From a virus, in IMG/VR virus record IMGVR_UViG_3300005262_000102, positions 1 to 36,134 of that record: a stretch of 36,134 bases of DNA; one strand, given 5' to 3'. The notes below the pieces were generated by a model, which made no database searches, had not been told where the DNA came from, and was given only the letters and a program-made list of their open reading frames with translations. Position numbers and translations under genes: made by a program. Below, in pieces: positions 15,578-22,530 of this stretch (position 1 is its first letter; every line of letters starts with the position of its first letter).

Positions 15578-15598
15578 AAAAAAACCGCCCTAAGGCGG
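15578..15598 (-). terminator. Intrinsic terminator-like hairpin between GT and tape measure
   Basis: On the - strand: CCGCC-TTAG-GGCGG followed by seven T (15584 to 15578). It begins one base after the GT reading frame and ends 12 bp before the tape-measure start. Confidence 0.75.
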
Positions 15599-15886
15599 CT
15601 ACTTCTCGCGCATCGCTTCGAGCGCGGCGAATTCCATTGTTCGCAGATCGGCTTCCAGCTCGTCGTATTCGACGTCCGTCAGCTGCATGCGATCCATCTT
15701 GCGCATTGCAACGCCGTAGTCCAGCCCGAGCGGGCCGCCCATCGAAACGCGCCATTGCGTCTGCATGTAGAGGAACAGCCGATAGACCTGTGCGTTTTCC
15801 TCAAACACGATCACGGTCCGGGCGACGTCGTCCTCGGTGAGTCCCCAAGCTTCCAGTTCTTCACGCTTTGGAGGCTTGCTGTACAT
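15599..15886 (-). CDS. Tail assembly chaperone GT extension (DUF1799-like)
   Basis: 95 aa counted from the internal ATG 15886, but more likely made as the C-terminal part of a G-GT fusion by -1 frameshifting at 15907-15913. The frame is open continuously from the slip site (L-I-D-V-A-S-A-M-Y-S-K-P-P). It resembles DUF1799 phage proteins (E-L-E-A-W-G-L-T-E-D-D-V...L-F-L-Y-M-Q-T-Q-W-R). In lambda the equivalent gpGT binds the tape measure and recruits tail tube subunits. The position between G and tape measure is exactly that of T. No good ribosome-binding site precedes 15886, which favours the fusion. Confidence 0.85.
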   Translation of the reverse strand: MYSKPPKREELEAWGLTEDDVARTVIVFEENAQVYRLFLYMQTQWRVSMGGPLGLDYGVAMRKMDRMQLTDVEYDELEADLRTMEFAALEAMREK

Positions 15887-15903
15887 CGCCGAGGCGACGT
15901 CAA

Positions 15904-16335
15904 TCAGTTTTTTTCGCGAACGTGCGCGACGGCTTTCGCATAGGCCTGCGCGATGCGCGTCAGAGAGCCAGGGTTTTCGTCTTCCAGCTGCAGCAGCTTT
16001 TCCTTGCTGAACGCATCGGACAGATCCCAGTCATCGGCGATGTTCAGAACGTGGCCCACCATCACTTCGTCCTGCTTCTCGTATTCTTCGACCGTCGAAA
16101 TGCGCTTCGGCTGCGCGTTGGGGTTGGCCTTCAGTTCAGCGGCAGCTTCCTCGATCTGCTGCTTCACCATCGCTTCCAGTGCGTCGGCTCGGTCGTCCAG
16201 CAGCTTTGCAAACTCCTTGCGGGTACGATACTTGAAGCGGATCTTCATCTCCGCCACGGTTCCGGACAGCAGGATGATTTCGACCGGTTTGACGAAATTT
16301 TCAGGGTTATTGCCAAGGGTGACTTTGTTTGCCAT
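15904..16335 (-). CDS. Tail assembly chaperone G
   Basis: 143 aa from ATG 16335. It is a mostly helical acidic protein with a beta-rich N-terminal part (K-P-V-E-I-I-L-L-S-G...I-R-F-K-Y-R-T-R-K-E-F) typical of lambda-G-like chaperones. The frame ends in R-E-K-N-stop exactly on a slippery heptamer, A-AAA-AAC. A fraction of ribosomes should therefore continue into the GT frame. It would act only in assembly and be absent from mature tails. Its gene follows a hairpin after the tail-tube gene. Confidence 0.88.
   Translation of the reverse strand: MANKVTLGNNPENFVKPVEIILLSGTVAEMKIRFKYRTRKEFAKLLDDRADALEAMVKQQIEEAAAELKANPNAQPKRISTVEEYEKQDEVMVGHVLNIADDWDLSDAFSKEKLLQLEDENPGSLTRIAQAYAKAVAHVREKN
15907..15913 (-). 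promoter_or_regulatory. Slippery heptamer for programmed -1 ribosomal frameshift
   Basis: The zero-frame codons are GAA AAA AAC TGA, so the heptamer A-AAA-AAC is positioned as X-XXY-YYZ immediately before the stop. A -1 slip gives CTG ATT GAC, which enters the GT frame without interruption. This matches the conserved G/GT frameshift of long-tailed phages. Confidence 0.85.
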
Positions 16336-16361
16336 GGTTTTTGTGCTTTCTGTGATCGAAT

Positions 16362-16391
16362 AAAAAAACCCAGCAGGAGCTACCTGCTGGG
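16362..16391 (-). terminator. Intrinsic terminator-like hairpin between tail tube and G
   Basis: On the - strand: nine-base stem CCCAGCAGG / CCTGCTGGG with a five-base loop, followed by seven T (16368 to 16362). The strongest-looking hairpin of the series. It lies between the tube gene stop (16427) and the G start (16335). Confidence 0.85.
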
Positions 16392-16426
16392 CGTAGGGGT
16401 GCCGGTATGGCGCGAGGGCAAAAGGT

Positions 16427-17074
16427 TTAGTTCACGTAGCGAACTGGGCGGGCCTGCAGGCTGAACGAGGACTTCACGGACATCACCTTGCCCTTGGTCA
16501 GGGACGGCGTTTCGTCCAGGGAGAAGATGCCGTTGTAGAGCAGGAACGAGCCGTTCGGCAGCGCCACCACCAGGGCGCGCGGCGAGCGCGCTTCGGCAGC
16601 AGCCTTCAGGGCGATGTAACCTGGCAGCGACGGATCGTCAGCGATCTCGATGGACAGGGCCTGCGCGCTGGCCTTGGTCGGCAGCTGCGTTTCGAAGTCG
16701 TTCTCCAGGAACTCGTACTTCGTGAACTGCATCTCGCCGCCCGAGCTTTGGGTGTCCAGGATCTGCTGGATCTGCTGGCGCGCCGTGATCTTGCGCACGC
16801 TGCCAACGCCGCCGCCCGGCACGAAGCGCGACTGGTCGGAGGTGTCGATGCCTTCCAGGGTGAAGCCGCCGGCGGTTTGTGCCGAAACGCGGCAGATACG
16901 GCCGTTGATCTTCGACCAGCCGGAGGTCACTTCGACCAGGTCGCCGTTGGCCAGGTTATGGCCAGCAGCTTGGCAAACAGCCTGCACCGCGTTCGATACG
17001 GCGGTGATGCTGATCGCGGCAGCGTATTGGGTTGCGAGGGACAGCGTAGCGCCGTCTGGCAGGGAAACAGCCAT
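16427..17074 (-). CDS. Major tail tube protein
   Basis: 215 aa from ATG 17074, with AAGGA seven bases upstream; the frame is open further upstream through the hairpin region, but that extension lacks a start signal. The product is beta-rich (A-S-I/T-A-V patterns; G-D-L-V-E-V-T-S-G-W; S-F-S-L-Q-A-R-P). Its size and position (after the tail-completion gene, before G/GT) match the siphophage tail tube protein, which polymerises as hexameric rings around the tape measure. It is flanked on both sides by terminator-like hairpins, in line with separately tuned high expression. Confidence 0.85.
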   Translation of the reverse strand: MAVSLPDGATLSLATQYAAAISITAVSNAVQAVCQAAGHNLANGDLVEVTSGWSKINGRICRVSAQTAGGFTLEGIDTSDQSRFVPGGGVGSVRKITARQQIQQILDTQSSGGEMQFTKYEFLENDFETQLPTKASAQALSIEIADDPSLPGYIALKAAAEARSPRALVVALPNGSFLLYNGIFSLDETPSLTKGKVMSVKSSFSLQARPVRYVN

Positions 17075-17092
17075 GTGTAAATCCTTTCGGGC

Positions 17093-17118
17093 AAAAAAAT
17101 GGCCGCTCGATGGCGGCC
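17093..17118 (-). terminator. Intrinsic terminator-like hairpin before the tail-tube gene
   Basis: On the - strand: GGCCGC-CATCGA-GCGGCC, then A and seven T (17099 to 17093). It lies between the tail-completion gene (stop 17174) and the tube start (17074). Confidence 0.75.
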
Positions 17119-17173
17119 GTGTTGCGCCCATGACGGGCGATTGTCGTAAGGTCAGCGTTGCGCTGACGGTCGA

Positions 17174-17530
17174 TCAGGTGTCACACCAGACGGTAAAGTC
17201 CTGTCTGGCGCAACGGAGACCCGTTTCCGGGTCGTAGTCAGTAGAGGGGCCGCCCAGGGCGGCGACTTGCATGCCGGGCATGGAGCGCAGCGAGGCGCCT
17301 GCGGCGGCAAGCAATGCCTTCGCTTCGACGCGCGTTTTGGACCATACCGCGAACTGCACGCGGGCGTTCTGCAGGTCCGGCACGGAGCCGTCCAGGAAGC
17401 CGAGCGACTGGCCGCCGACGTCTTGGTACGTGATGTACGGCGCCGCAGCCCCGGCCGGCGCCACGTCGGGATAGACGCGGCTATCGACCAGCGCCTTGAG
17501 CGCGCCGAAGATCAGGGATTCTTCGCTCAT
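17174..17530 (-). CDS. Tail completion/terminator protein (DUF3168, gpU-like)
   Basis: 118 aa from ATG 17530, with GAGG seven bases upstream and a 4-bp ATGA overlap with the previous gene. Typical DUF3168 features are an N-terminal helix (I-F-G-A-L-K-A-L-V-D-S-R-V-Y-P-D-V-A), P-Y-I-T-Y-Q-D-V-G and a C-terminal strand-rich part with Y-D-P-E-T-G-L. It would cap the tail tube after length is set and form the interface to the head. Confidence 0.85.
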   Translation of the reverse strand: MSEESLIFGALKALVDSRVYPDVAPAGAAAPYITYQDVGGQSLGFLDGSVPDLQNARVQFAVWSKTRVEAKALLAAAGASLRSMPGMQVAALGGPSTDYDPETGLRCARQDFTVWCDT

Positions 17531-17988
17531 GCAGCCATCCTCACTTCGCGTAGTGCCTGCGCCATCCGCGCCTTGCCGGCGTCGATGGCTTCCGGGATCG
17601 TGGCCATGGACGGCCGCAAGAACGGATGCGCCGGCGCACGCGATGTGCCGAACTCCACCATGTGGCCGTACGGCGCCTTCCGGTGATTCCAGCTGATACG
17701 GTACAGCTTCCGGGTTGGACCGGACTGCTCAGGCGAGTACGCACGGTAGATGGCGCGCTGCAGGTTCCCCGGAGCAAACAGGTAACGCACGCCGGTTCGC
17801 TTCGAGTCGCGGCCGTAGAAGAAGTGCGCGGCTTCGGATATCGGGGCTCGGATCTGCGCGTCCAGGTACACCACCTTCGCCATCGCGGCAACGCCTTCGA
17901 ACGCCACCTTTTCCCGCACCTCTTCACCATATTGCTTCAGCTGCTGGGACAGCTGCCCCAACTGCGAAATGTCCATCCTGAAGGTCAT
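17527..17988 (-). CDS. HK97 gp10-like head-tail/neck protein
   Basis: 153 aa from ATG 17988, with an AAGGAGGT ribosome-binding site; the start overlaps the previous stop as ATGA. Family features are an N-terminal L-x-x-L-x-x-Q-L-K-Q-Y-G-E-E-V helix, A-P-I-S-E-A-A-H near the middle, and the conserved Y-G-H-M-V-E-F-G-T-S-R-A-P-A-H-P-F-L-R-P motif of HK97-gp10/minor tail proteins. It takes part in joining the tail to the connector. Confidence 0.9.
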   Translation of the reverse strand: MTFRMDISQLGQLSQQLKQYGEEVREKVAFEGVAAMAKVVYLDAQIRAPISEAAHFFYGRDSKRTGVRYLFAPGNLQRAIYRAYSPEQSGPTRKLYRISWNHRKAPYGHMVEFGTSRAPAHPFLRPSMATIPEAIDAGKARMAQALREVRMAA

Positions 17989-18317
17989 CCCACCTCCTTC
18001 GAACACATCAGCAGTAGTGAGCCGTCATCGCGCTCCAGCGGCGAAACAACGCCATATACGACATTGCCGTGCAGCGCGCGCATACCGGCTGTAACTCCCG
18101 GCCTAGCGCGGATCGTGATTCGTGTCTGCACACGCGTCTGATCCGCATTGGCGGACAGGAAGTCACGGGCAGACAGGTCCACGATTTCCGCCCACACCCG
18201 GCCGTCACCGTCAAGGATGACGTTCCGCCAGTCCTCCTGGGGCTGGCCAGCCGCATCCTGGCCAGTAACCTTCTGCTGCAGCAGCAGCCGCTTATTCAGT
18301 CGTATCGACAAGCTCAT
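17985..18317 (-). CDS. Head-tail adaptor (Phage_H_T_join, SPP1 gp16-like)
   Basis: 110 aa from ATG 18317, with CAGGAG seven bases upstream and an ATGA overlap with the gene before. It has a beta-barrel-type sequence: L-L-L-Q-Q-K-V-T-G-Q-D, V-W-A-E-I-V-D-L-S-A-R-D-F at the centre, and R-I-T-I-R-A-R-P-G-V-T. This matches stopper/head-closure proteins that plug the connector after DNA packaging. Confidence 0.85.
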   Translation of the reverse strand: MSLSIRLNKRLLLQQKVTGQDAAGQPQEDWRNVILDGDGRVWAEIVDLSARDFLSANADQTRVQTRITIRARPGVTAGMRALHGNVVYGVVSPLERDDGSLLLMCSKEVG

Positions 18318-18883
18318 AGCTGGCTCCTGCACGAATCGAGCAGACGGTCGATAAACTGGGACTGCCGGGTGCCCCGGTCGGACTGCGTCACTGGATCGAA
18401 CTGGTCCACCAGCTTCGCCAGGATGTACAGCTTCACAGAATCAGGCGTTGAATCCGGTGTCGCACCGTAGCCGCACTGCAACCGCACCGTCACGGCATCG
18501 AACTCGTTGCAGCATTGCGGCCAGTTGCGCCCCGACGCCGGCACCAGCACACTTTCGTAGCGTGTTCGTACCACGCGATACTCCGTCGGCGCCAGGGTCA
18601 ATTCATTGCCCGCCTGATCACGGTAAACAACCTCGGTTACGGCAATGACTGGATGAGGCAGCTTGACGCGCGGCGTGAAGCCGTTCTGGCGCACTTCCCA
18701 GGACTGCTCCATCAGCACCTGGCCAATCTCATGCTCCAGTTCGCTCACGATGCCGGCGAGCCAGATATTGATCATCGCGTCGAGCGCATCGCCGTCCACG
18801 CGCAAACTCGTCCGGGCCGCCTCCAGCGTTACCGGCAGTACCGTAGGCCCGAGCGTGCGCATCTTGGTTCGTTCAATGCGCAT
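18314..18883 (-). CDS. gp6-like head-tail connector protein
   Basis: 189 aa from ATG 18883, with AGGAG six bases upstream. The helical N-terminal half has the pattern of HK97 gp6/SPP1 gp15 adaptors (V-T-L-E-A-A-R-T-S-L-R-V-D...I-N-I-W-L-A-G-I-V-S-E-L-E-H-E-I-G). A beta-rich insert and a C-terminal helix (V-K-L-Y-I-L-A-K-L-V-D-Q-F-D-P) follow. It forms the ring below the portal. Position within a tight connector cluster supports the call. Confidence 0.88.
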   Translation of the reverse strand: MRIERTKMRTLGPTVLPVTLEAARTSLRVDGDALDAMINIWLAGIVSELEHEIGQVLMEQSWEVRQNGFTPRVKLPHPVIAVTEVVYRDQAGNELTLAPTEYRVVRTRYESVLVPASGRNWPQCCNEFDAVTVRLQCGYGATPDSTPDSVKLYILAKLVDQFDPVTQSDRGTRQSQFIDRLLDSCRSQL

Positions 18884-18891
18884 GCGATCTC

Positions 18892-19146
18892 CTACTGGTC
18901 GCCGGTTTGGTCCGCGCCGTCGCCGCCGGCATTGCCGTCAGCAGCCGCGTCGTCGGCGTGCTCCACGATCTCCACGCCAGTGCTACGGCAGTAGATGATG
19001 GCTTCGTCGGTGTCGTCCGCAACGCCTGCCTTCACCAAGGTAGCAGCCACGCGCGCCGGCAGGCTGACCAGGGTATTGGGCTTGTACGACTTGCTTCCGA
19101 TTGGCGTGTCAACGAGAATGCGAACTACAGTTGTCTTGCTGGCCAT
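18892..19146 (-). CDS. Small structural-cluster protein of unknown function
   Basis: 84 aa from ATG 19146, with AAAGGAGG six bases upstream. The N-terminal half looks like a small beta domain (V-V-R-I-L-V-D-T-P-I-G-S), followed by helix residues and a strongly acidic, Gly/Ala/Asp-rich tail. A gene of this size between major capsid and gp6-like connector is common in related prophages. A role in head completion or decoration is possible, but nothing in the sequence proves it. Confidence 0.7.
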   Translation of the reverse strand: MASKTTVVRILVDTPIGSKSYKPNTLVSLPARVAATLVKAGVADDTDEAIIYCRSTGVEIVEHADDAAADGNAGGDGADQTGDQ

Positions 19147-19196
19147 AGAGGCCTCCTTTCACTAGAAGTCGGCGCCATGAGCGGCGCCGATGACGA

Positions 19197-20417
19197 TTAG
19201 GTTGCTGGGTGCTGGTAGGACTTCACAGCATTGACGTCGAGCAGGTTGCCGCCGGCGCGCGCGAACGCCAGGAAACCGACCTGGCCCTTGGACGCGTAAA
19301 CGGAATCTTCAAAGCGGTGCAGCAGCAGTTGCAGCACGTCGCGGATCATGTACTTGGAGTAGTCGCCAAAGCCCAGGGACTTGGCATTTGCACCAGGAAC
19401 CGCCATGTCGTTGTTGATCTGCACGTCCTTGCCGAGCAGCTGGGAAGGCACGCCGGTCTTAATACCGGACTCATAGGAGTCTGCCCAGATCGGGCGACCG
19501 CTGCCGTCCTTGAGCTTGCGGACAACTTTGCGCATCTGTTGGTGCATCTGCCAGCGGCAATCGCCGCTGAGCTGATACGCCTCGTCAATCGATTCCAGCA
19601 GATCCACCAGGTCTTCATAGGTGATGGTCACGGTCTGGCCAGTTGCCCCCACCTTGCCCACGCTTGCCGCAGTTGCCCAGCCAGTCGGCTGGCCGGTGCC
19701 GGTGCCAGTAGTGAAGCCGCGGTTGAAAGTGCGGCCCAGGCGGTCACGGATGCGCTTGTTTACCAACGCAATGATGTCGATGGACGAATCCATCAGCAGC
19801 TCAATCGGGATGGTGATGATCTTCGAACTGGCCTTGAAAGCGTTCAGGCCGGCCGTGCCGAAGGTCGGGTCCTGGCTGGACGCAGCCGTATTTTCTGGAA
19901 CCCATTCGCCTTCTTCAGCGGTGCCATCGGAAGTCGGATAGGACAACGCATTACCCTGCGTGGTCGTGATCTGGCTGGCGACTTCGCGCATGCCGCCGTA
20001 CGCCTTCAGGCTGTCGATCAGTTGCGTCGCCACCGAGCTTTCGACGGTGTAGCCGCCCTGCGCTGGCGTGCCGGTCGAGGTGGTATCGCGGATCGACATC
20101 AGCTCGTCACGGGTCAGCGCGCTGGGGCCTTCGCGCAACAGGCGGTCATACAGCTTGCGGCGTTCGTTCTGAACCTTGTTCTTCGGATCGATCTTGAACT
20201 GGTCAACGTCCTGGAAATTCTCCTCCGCGTGCTCATCCATCACGCGCTGGATGTTGTTGATGTCGCGGTCGCATTCTTCCATGCGGTCCGCCAGGCTATC
20301 GAACTGTTTCTGTTCTGCCGCCGTCCAAATGCGGTCGCCTTTGTTTGCCAGCAGATCGCGCGCCTGACGTGCCAGTTCGTTTTTCTCGTCGCGCTTGGCT
20401 TGGATGCTCATTACCAT
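19197..20417 (-). CDS. Major capsid protein, HK97 fold
   Basis: About 404-406 aa; AAAGG precedes ATG 20417, and a second ATG lies two codons later. The first ~100 residues form a charged helical delta/scaffold domain (K-R-D-E-K-N-E-L-A-R-Q-A-R-D-L-L). The mature HK97-type core follows from about residue 115 (G-G-Y-T-V-E...), with P-domain and A-domain motifs and a C-terminal F-A-R-A-G-G-N. The protease next door would remove the delta domain during maturation. The gene is preceded by a terminator-like hairpin. Confidence 0.95.
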   Translation of the reverse strand: MVMSIQAKRDEKNELARQARDLLANKGDRIWTAAEQKQFDSLADRMEECDRDINNIQRVMDEHAEENFQDVDQFKIDPKNKVQNERRKLYDRLLREGPSALTRDELMSIRDTTSTGTPAQGGYTVESSVATQLIDSLKAYGGMREVASQITTTQGNALSYPTSDGTAEEGEWVPENTAASSQDPTFGTAGLNAFKASSKIITIPIELLMDSSIDIIALVNKRIRDRLGRTFNRGFTTGTGTGQPTGWATAASVGKVGATGQTVTITYEDLVDLLESIDEAYQLSGDCRWQMHQQMRKVVRKLKDGSGRPIWADSYESGIKTGVPSQLLGKDVQINNDMAVPGANAKSLGFGDYSKYMIRDVLQLLLHRFEDSVYASKGQVGFLAFARAGGNLLDVNAVKSYQHPAT

Positions 20418-20444
20418 GGGTATTGCCTTTCGATATCAGAAATG

Positions 20445-20474
20445 AAAAAAGCCCGGTGGATCGCTCCATCGGGC
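20445..20474 (-). terminator. Intrinsic terminator-like hairpin between protease and capsid genes
   Basis: On the - strand: a ten-base stem with one mismatch (GCCCGATGGA / TCCACCGGGC) and a short GCGA loop, followed by six T (20450 to 20445). Lies between the protease stop (20502) and the capsid start (20417). Confidence 0.8.
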
Positions 20475-20501
20475 TTCGTGGGTCCGCTGAGCGCGGAGGT
20501 G

Positions 20502-21251
20502 TTAGTTCGTGGTCAGTTCCAGCAGCCGCAGTCGGTTTGCGTTGGCGGCGCGCTGTACCTGGCACGCTTTCTCATCCAGTGGCTCGCGCTTCGGCGGCGC
20601 CGTCAGGGCCTTCGGCGCCTTTGCGAATGCGGCCACGTTCCAGGCGCCGCGATTGGCCGGTGCCTGCGCTTCACGCTCGTAGGCCAGCAGCACGATCTTG
20701 TCCACGAAGCCGTTGTCCACTGCTTCTTGCGCGGTGAACCAGGTTTCTTCTGCCATCCAGGCGGTAATCTCATCCTCGCTCTTGCCGGTCTTCTTCGCGT
20801 AGTCCGCGACGATAGTGCCGTCCACCTTGTCCAGCAGGCTTGCCGTCTTGGTCAGGTCCTCCTTGTTCCCATATGCGAACGTCCACGCGTTGTGGATCAT
20901 GAAGAAGGCGCCATCGGAGATTTCCGCACTGGCGCACGCCGTGACGATATAAGTCGCGGCCGACGCCGCCAGGCTGTCGATCTGCGCATGGACGTTGCCA
21001 TGCTGCGCGATGGCAGTGGCGATTGCCCGCGCCTCGAACACGTCACCGCCAGGTGAATTGATACGCAGCGATACCTTCTTGTTCGCGAGCTGGTCCAGCT
21101 GCTTGGTAAAGTCGGCAGCGCTGACGCCGAAGTACGGATCGATCACGTCATACAGGTAGATCACTGCGCTCTCGTCACGCACCAGCGTATGAATACCGCT
21201 GCCTTCTCGCCGCGCGTTATCGCGCAGCAGCTGCAGGAGGTGTTTGCTCAT
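20502..21251 (-). CDS. ClpP-like prohead maturation protease (S14 family)
   Basis: 249 aa from ATG 21251, with AAAGG six bases upstream; the frame remains open upstream into the portal gene but without a start signal. ClpP-fold residues are visible: the oxyanion segment I-N-S-P-G-G-D-V at 64-71, nucleophile S97 in S-L-A-A-S-A-A, and H120 in M-I-H-N-A. It would cleave the capsid delta domain and itself during prohead maturation. It overlaps the portal gene by 35 bp. Confidence 0.93.
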   Translation of the reverse strand: MSKHLLQLLRDNARREGSGIHTLVRDESAVIYLYDVIDPYFGVSAADFTKQLDQLANKKVSLRINSPGGDVFEARAIATAIAQHGNVHAQIDSLAASAATYIVTACASAEISDGAFFMIHNAWTFAYGNKEDLTKTASLLDKVDGTIVADYAKKTGKSEDEITAWMAEETWFTAQEAVDNGFVDKIVLLAYEREAQAPANRGAWNVAAFAKAPKALTAPPKREPLDEKACQVQRAANANRLRLLELTTN

Positions 21252-22530
21252 CGTTTGCCTTTCCGTTTTTTGGGTAATACAGGACGTCGCCACCGGCAAC
21301 CGGCGGCAAATTTTTCTTGCGACGCGCCTCATTGAGCGTCATCCAGCCAGGGCCTTGCGAGCCGCCAACCGCCTGACGCATGTAATCAGCCTCGGATTTC
21401 GTATCGCCGGCCAACAGCGCGTCATAGTCATGCGCGACGAAGATCTTGCCGCTGGTGCGATACAGCTTCCGGTTCAGCTCCTGCTTCATACGCGTCATGT
21501 GTGGCAGGCATGTGAACTTGACGAAGCCCAGCACCAGCTGCTCGATGCCGCTGCCCCAGCTGCTGGTGGTCTCCTGCGCGCCGACCATGACGGGCGGAAC
21601 GCCGAACGCGCGGCAGATGTCGATCACCTGGTATTTGCGGCTTGCCAGCAATTCGACGTCGGCCGACGAAAGGCTCAGTTCCTTGATGTCCAGCCCCTGG
21701 GTCAACACCAGCGGCTTGCCCGCGTTCTCCACACCAGAGTATTTTTCCTCATAGGTGCGGCGCAGCAGGTCGATCTGCTCCTCTTCCATCTTGTGCGAGG
21801 CCTTGATCAGGTGCTTCGGCGTCGCGCCATTGGCGAAGAACTTGCCAGAGAAGCTTTCAGCCGCCAGCGCGATGCCGATGGATTGGAACGCCGCATATTG
21901 GATTACCGACATGCCGTTGCGCCCGTCGAAGCCAAAGCCCGGGAAGTGCAGCATGTCGTCTTGATCGCGTCCGTACGGCTTGCCCTCTTCCGGATAGATC
22001 GAATAGCGCAAGCGCCCATCGACCAGATCGACGCACACGCGGTCAGGATGCAGCGGCAGCAACCCGATCACTTCACCGCGCCGGTTGCGCTGGATCTCGC
22101 AGTAACCGTCCCCCCGCAGCAGCATGGACTTCAAAATCCATTCCCACATCGCGGCGGCTGTCCATAGCGCATGGGGCTGCTCGTTGAGCAGATACCAGAT
22201 GTCCGACGCGATTTCCTGCGAATAGCCCACCATCCGCTCGTACACGTTGACGGGCATATCTGCGATGGTGGAGGCAATCAGGCGCACACAGGCATACACA
22301 GTTGAGACGCGCATCGAGCTGGTCTCGGTCACCGCAAAGCCGGATGCAGACTTCGGGCCGCCCAACAGGTCAATAACTTGTGGGTCGCTGGAGCGGATAA
22401 CAGTGCTTGTGGCGGAATCCTGTACAGACGTCTGCACAAATGTCGGCTCGGACCGTTCGCCGGTGTGTGCAGACGTCTGCACATCACTCGGCCCCAATCC
22501 AAACCAGTTTCTTACGGTGTCAATCATCAT
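21217..22530 (-). CDS. Portal protein (HK97 family)
   Basis: About 437 aa. It starts at ATG 22530 (or the adjacent ATG 22527) inside an ATGA overlap with the terminase. HK97-type portal features include V-S-T-V-Y-A-C-V-R-L-I-A-S-T-I-A, G-D-G-Y-C-E-I, H-P-D-R-V, M-L-H-F-P-G-F and F-G-V-P-P-V-M-V-G. The dodecameric ring would form the DNA entry vertex. Unusually, the N-terminal linker carries two copies of the dispersed palindrome 45 bp apart, encoding V-Q-T-S-A and V-Q-T-S-V. Confidence 0.95.
   Translation of the reverse strand: MMIDTVRNWFGLGPSDVQTSAHTGERSEPTFVQTSVQDSATSTVIRSSDPQVIDLLGGPKSASGFAVTETSSMRVSTVYACVRLIASTIADMPVNVYERMVGYSQEIASDIWYLLNEQPHALWTAAAMWEWILKSMLLRGDGYCEIQRNRRGEVIGLLPLHPDRVCVDLVDGRLRYSIYPEEGKPYGRDQDDMLHFPGFGFDGRNGMSVIQYAAFQSIGIALAAESFSGKFFANGATPKHLIKASHKMEEEQIDLLRRTYEEKYSGVENAGKPLVLTQGLDIKELSLSSADVELLASRKYQVIDICRAFGVPPVMVGAQETTSSWGSGIEQLVLGFVKFTCLPHMTRMKQELNRKLYRTSGKIFVAHDYDALLAGDTKSEADYMRQAVGGSQGPGWMTLNEARRKKNLPPVAGGDVLYYPKNGKANDEQTPPAAAAR
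22422..22437. repeat. Dispersed palindrome, copy 4 (in portal gene)
   Basis: One mismatch (G to A at position 3). In the portal frame it encodes V-Q-T-S-V, 45 bp from copy 5. Confidence 0.85.
22467..22482. repeat. Dispersed palindrome, copy 5 (in portal gene)
   Basis: Perfect consensus. Encodes V-Q-T-S-A in the N-terminal linker of the portal. Confidence 0.9.

Noticed and set aside
15599-15886. GT as an independent gene started at ATG 15886
   Set aside because: No ribosome-binding site, and the open frame joins G exactly at an A-AAA-AAC slip site, so fusion by frameshift is the better model.
19209-21056. A 615-aa + strand frame opposite the capsid and protease genes
   Set aside because: Antisense shadow of two confidently identified genes; composition unlike a real protein.
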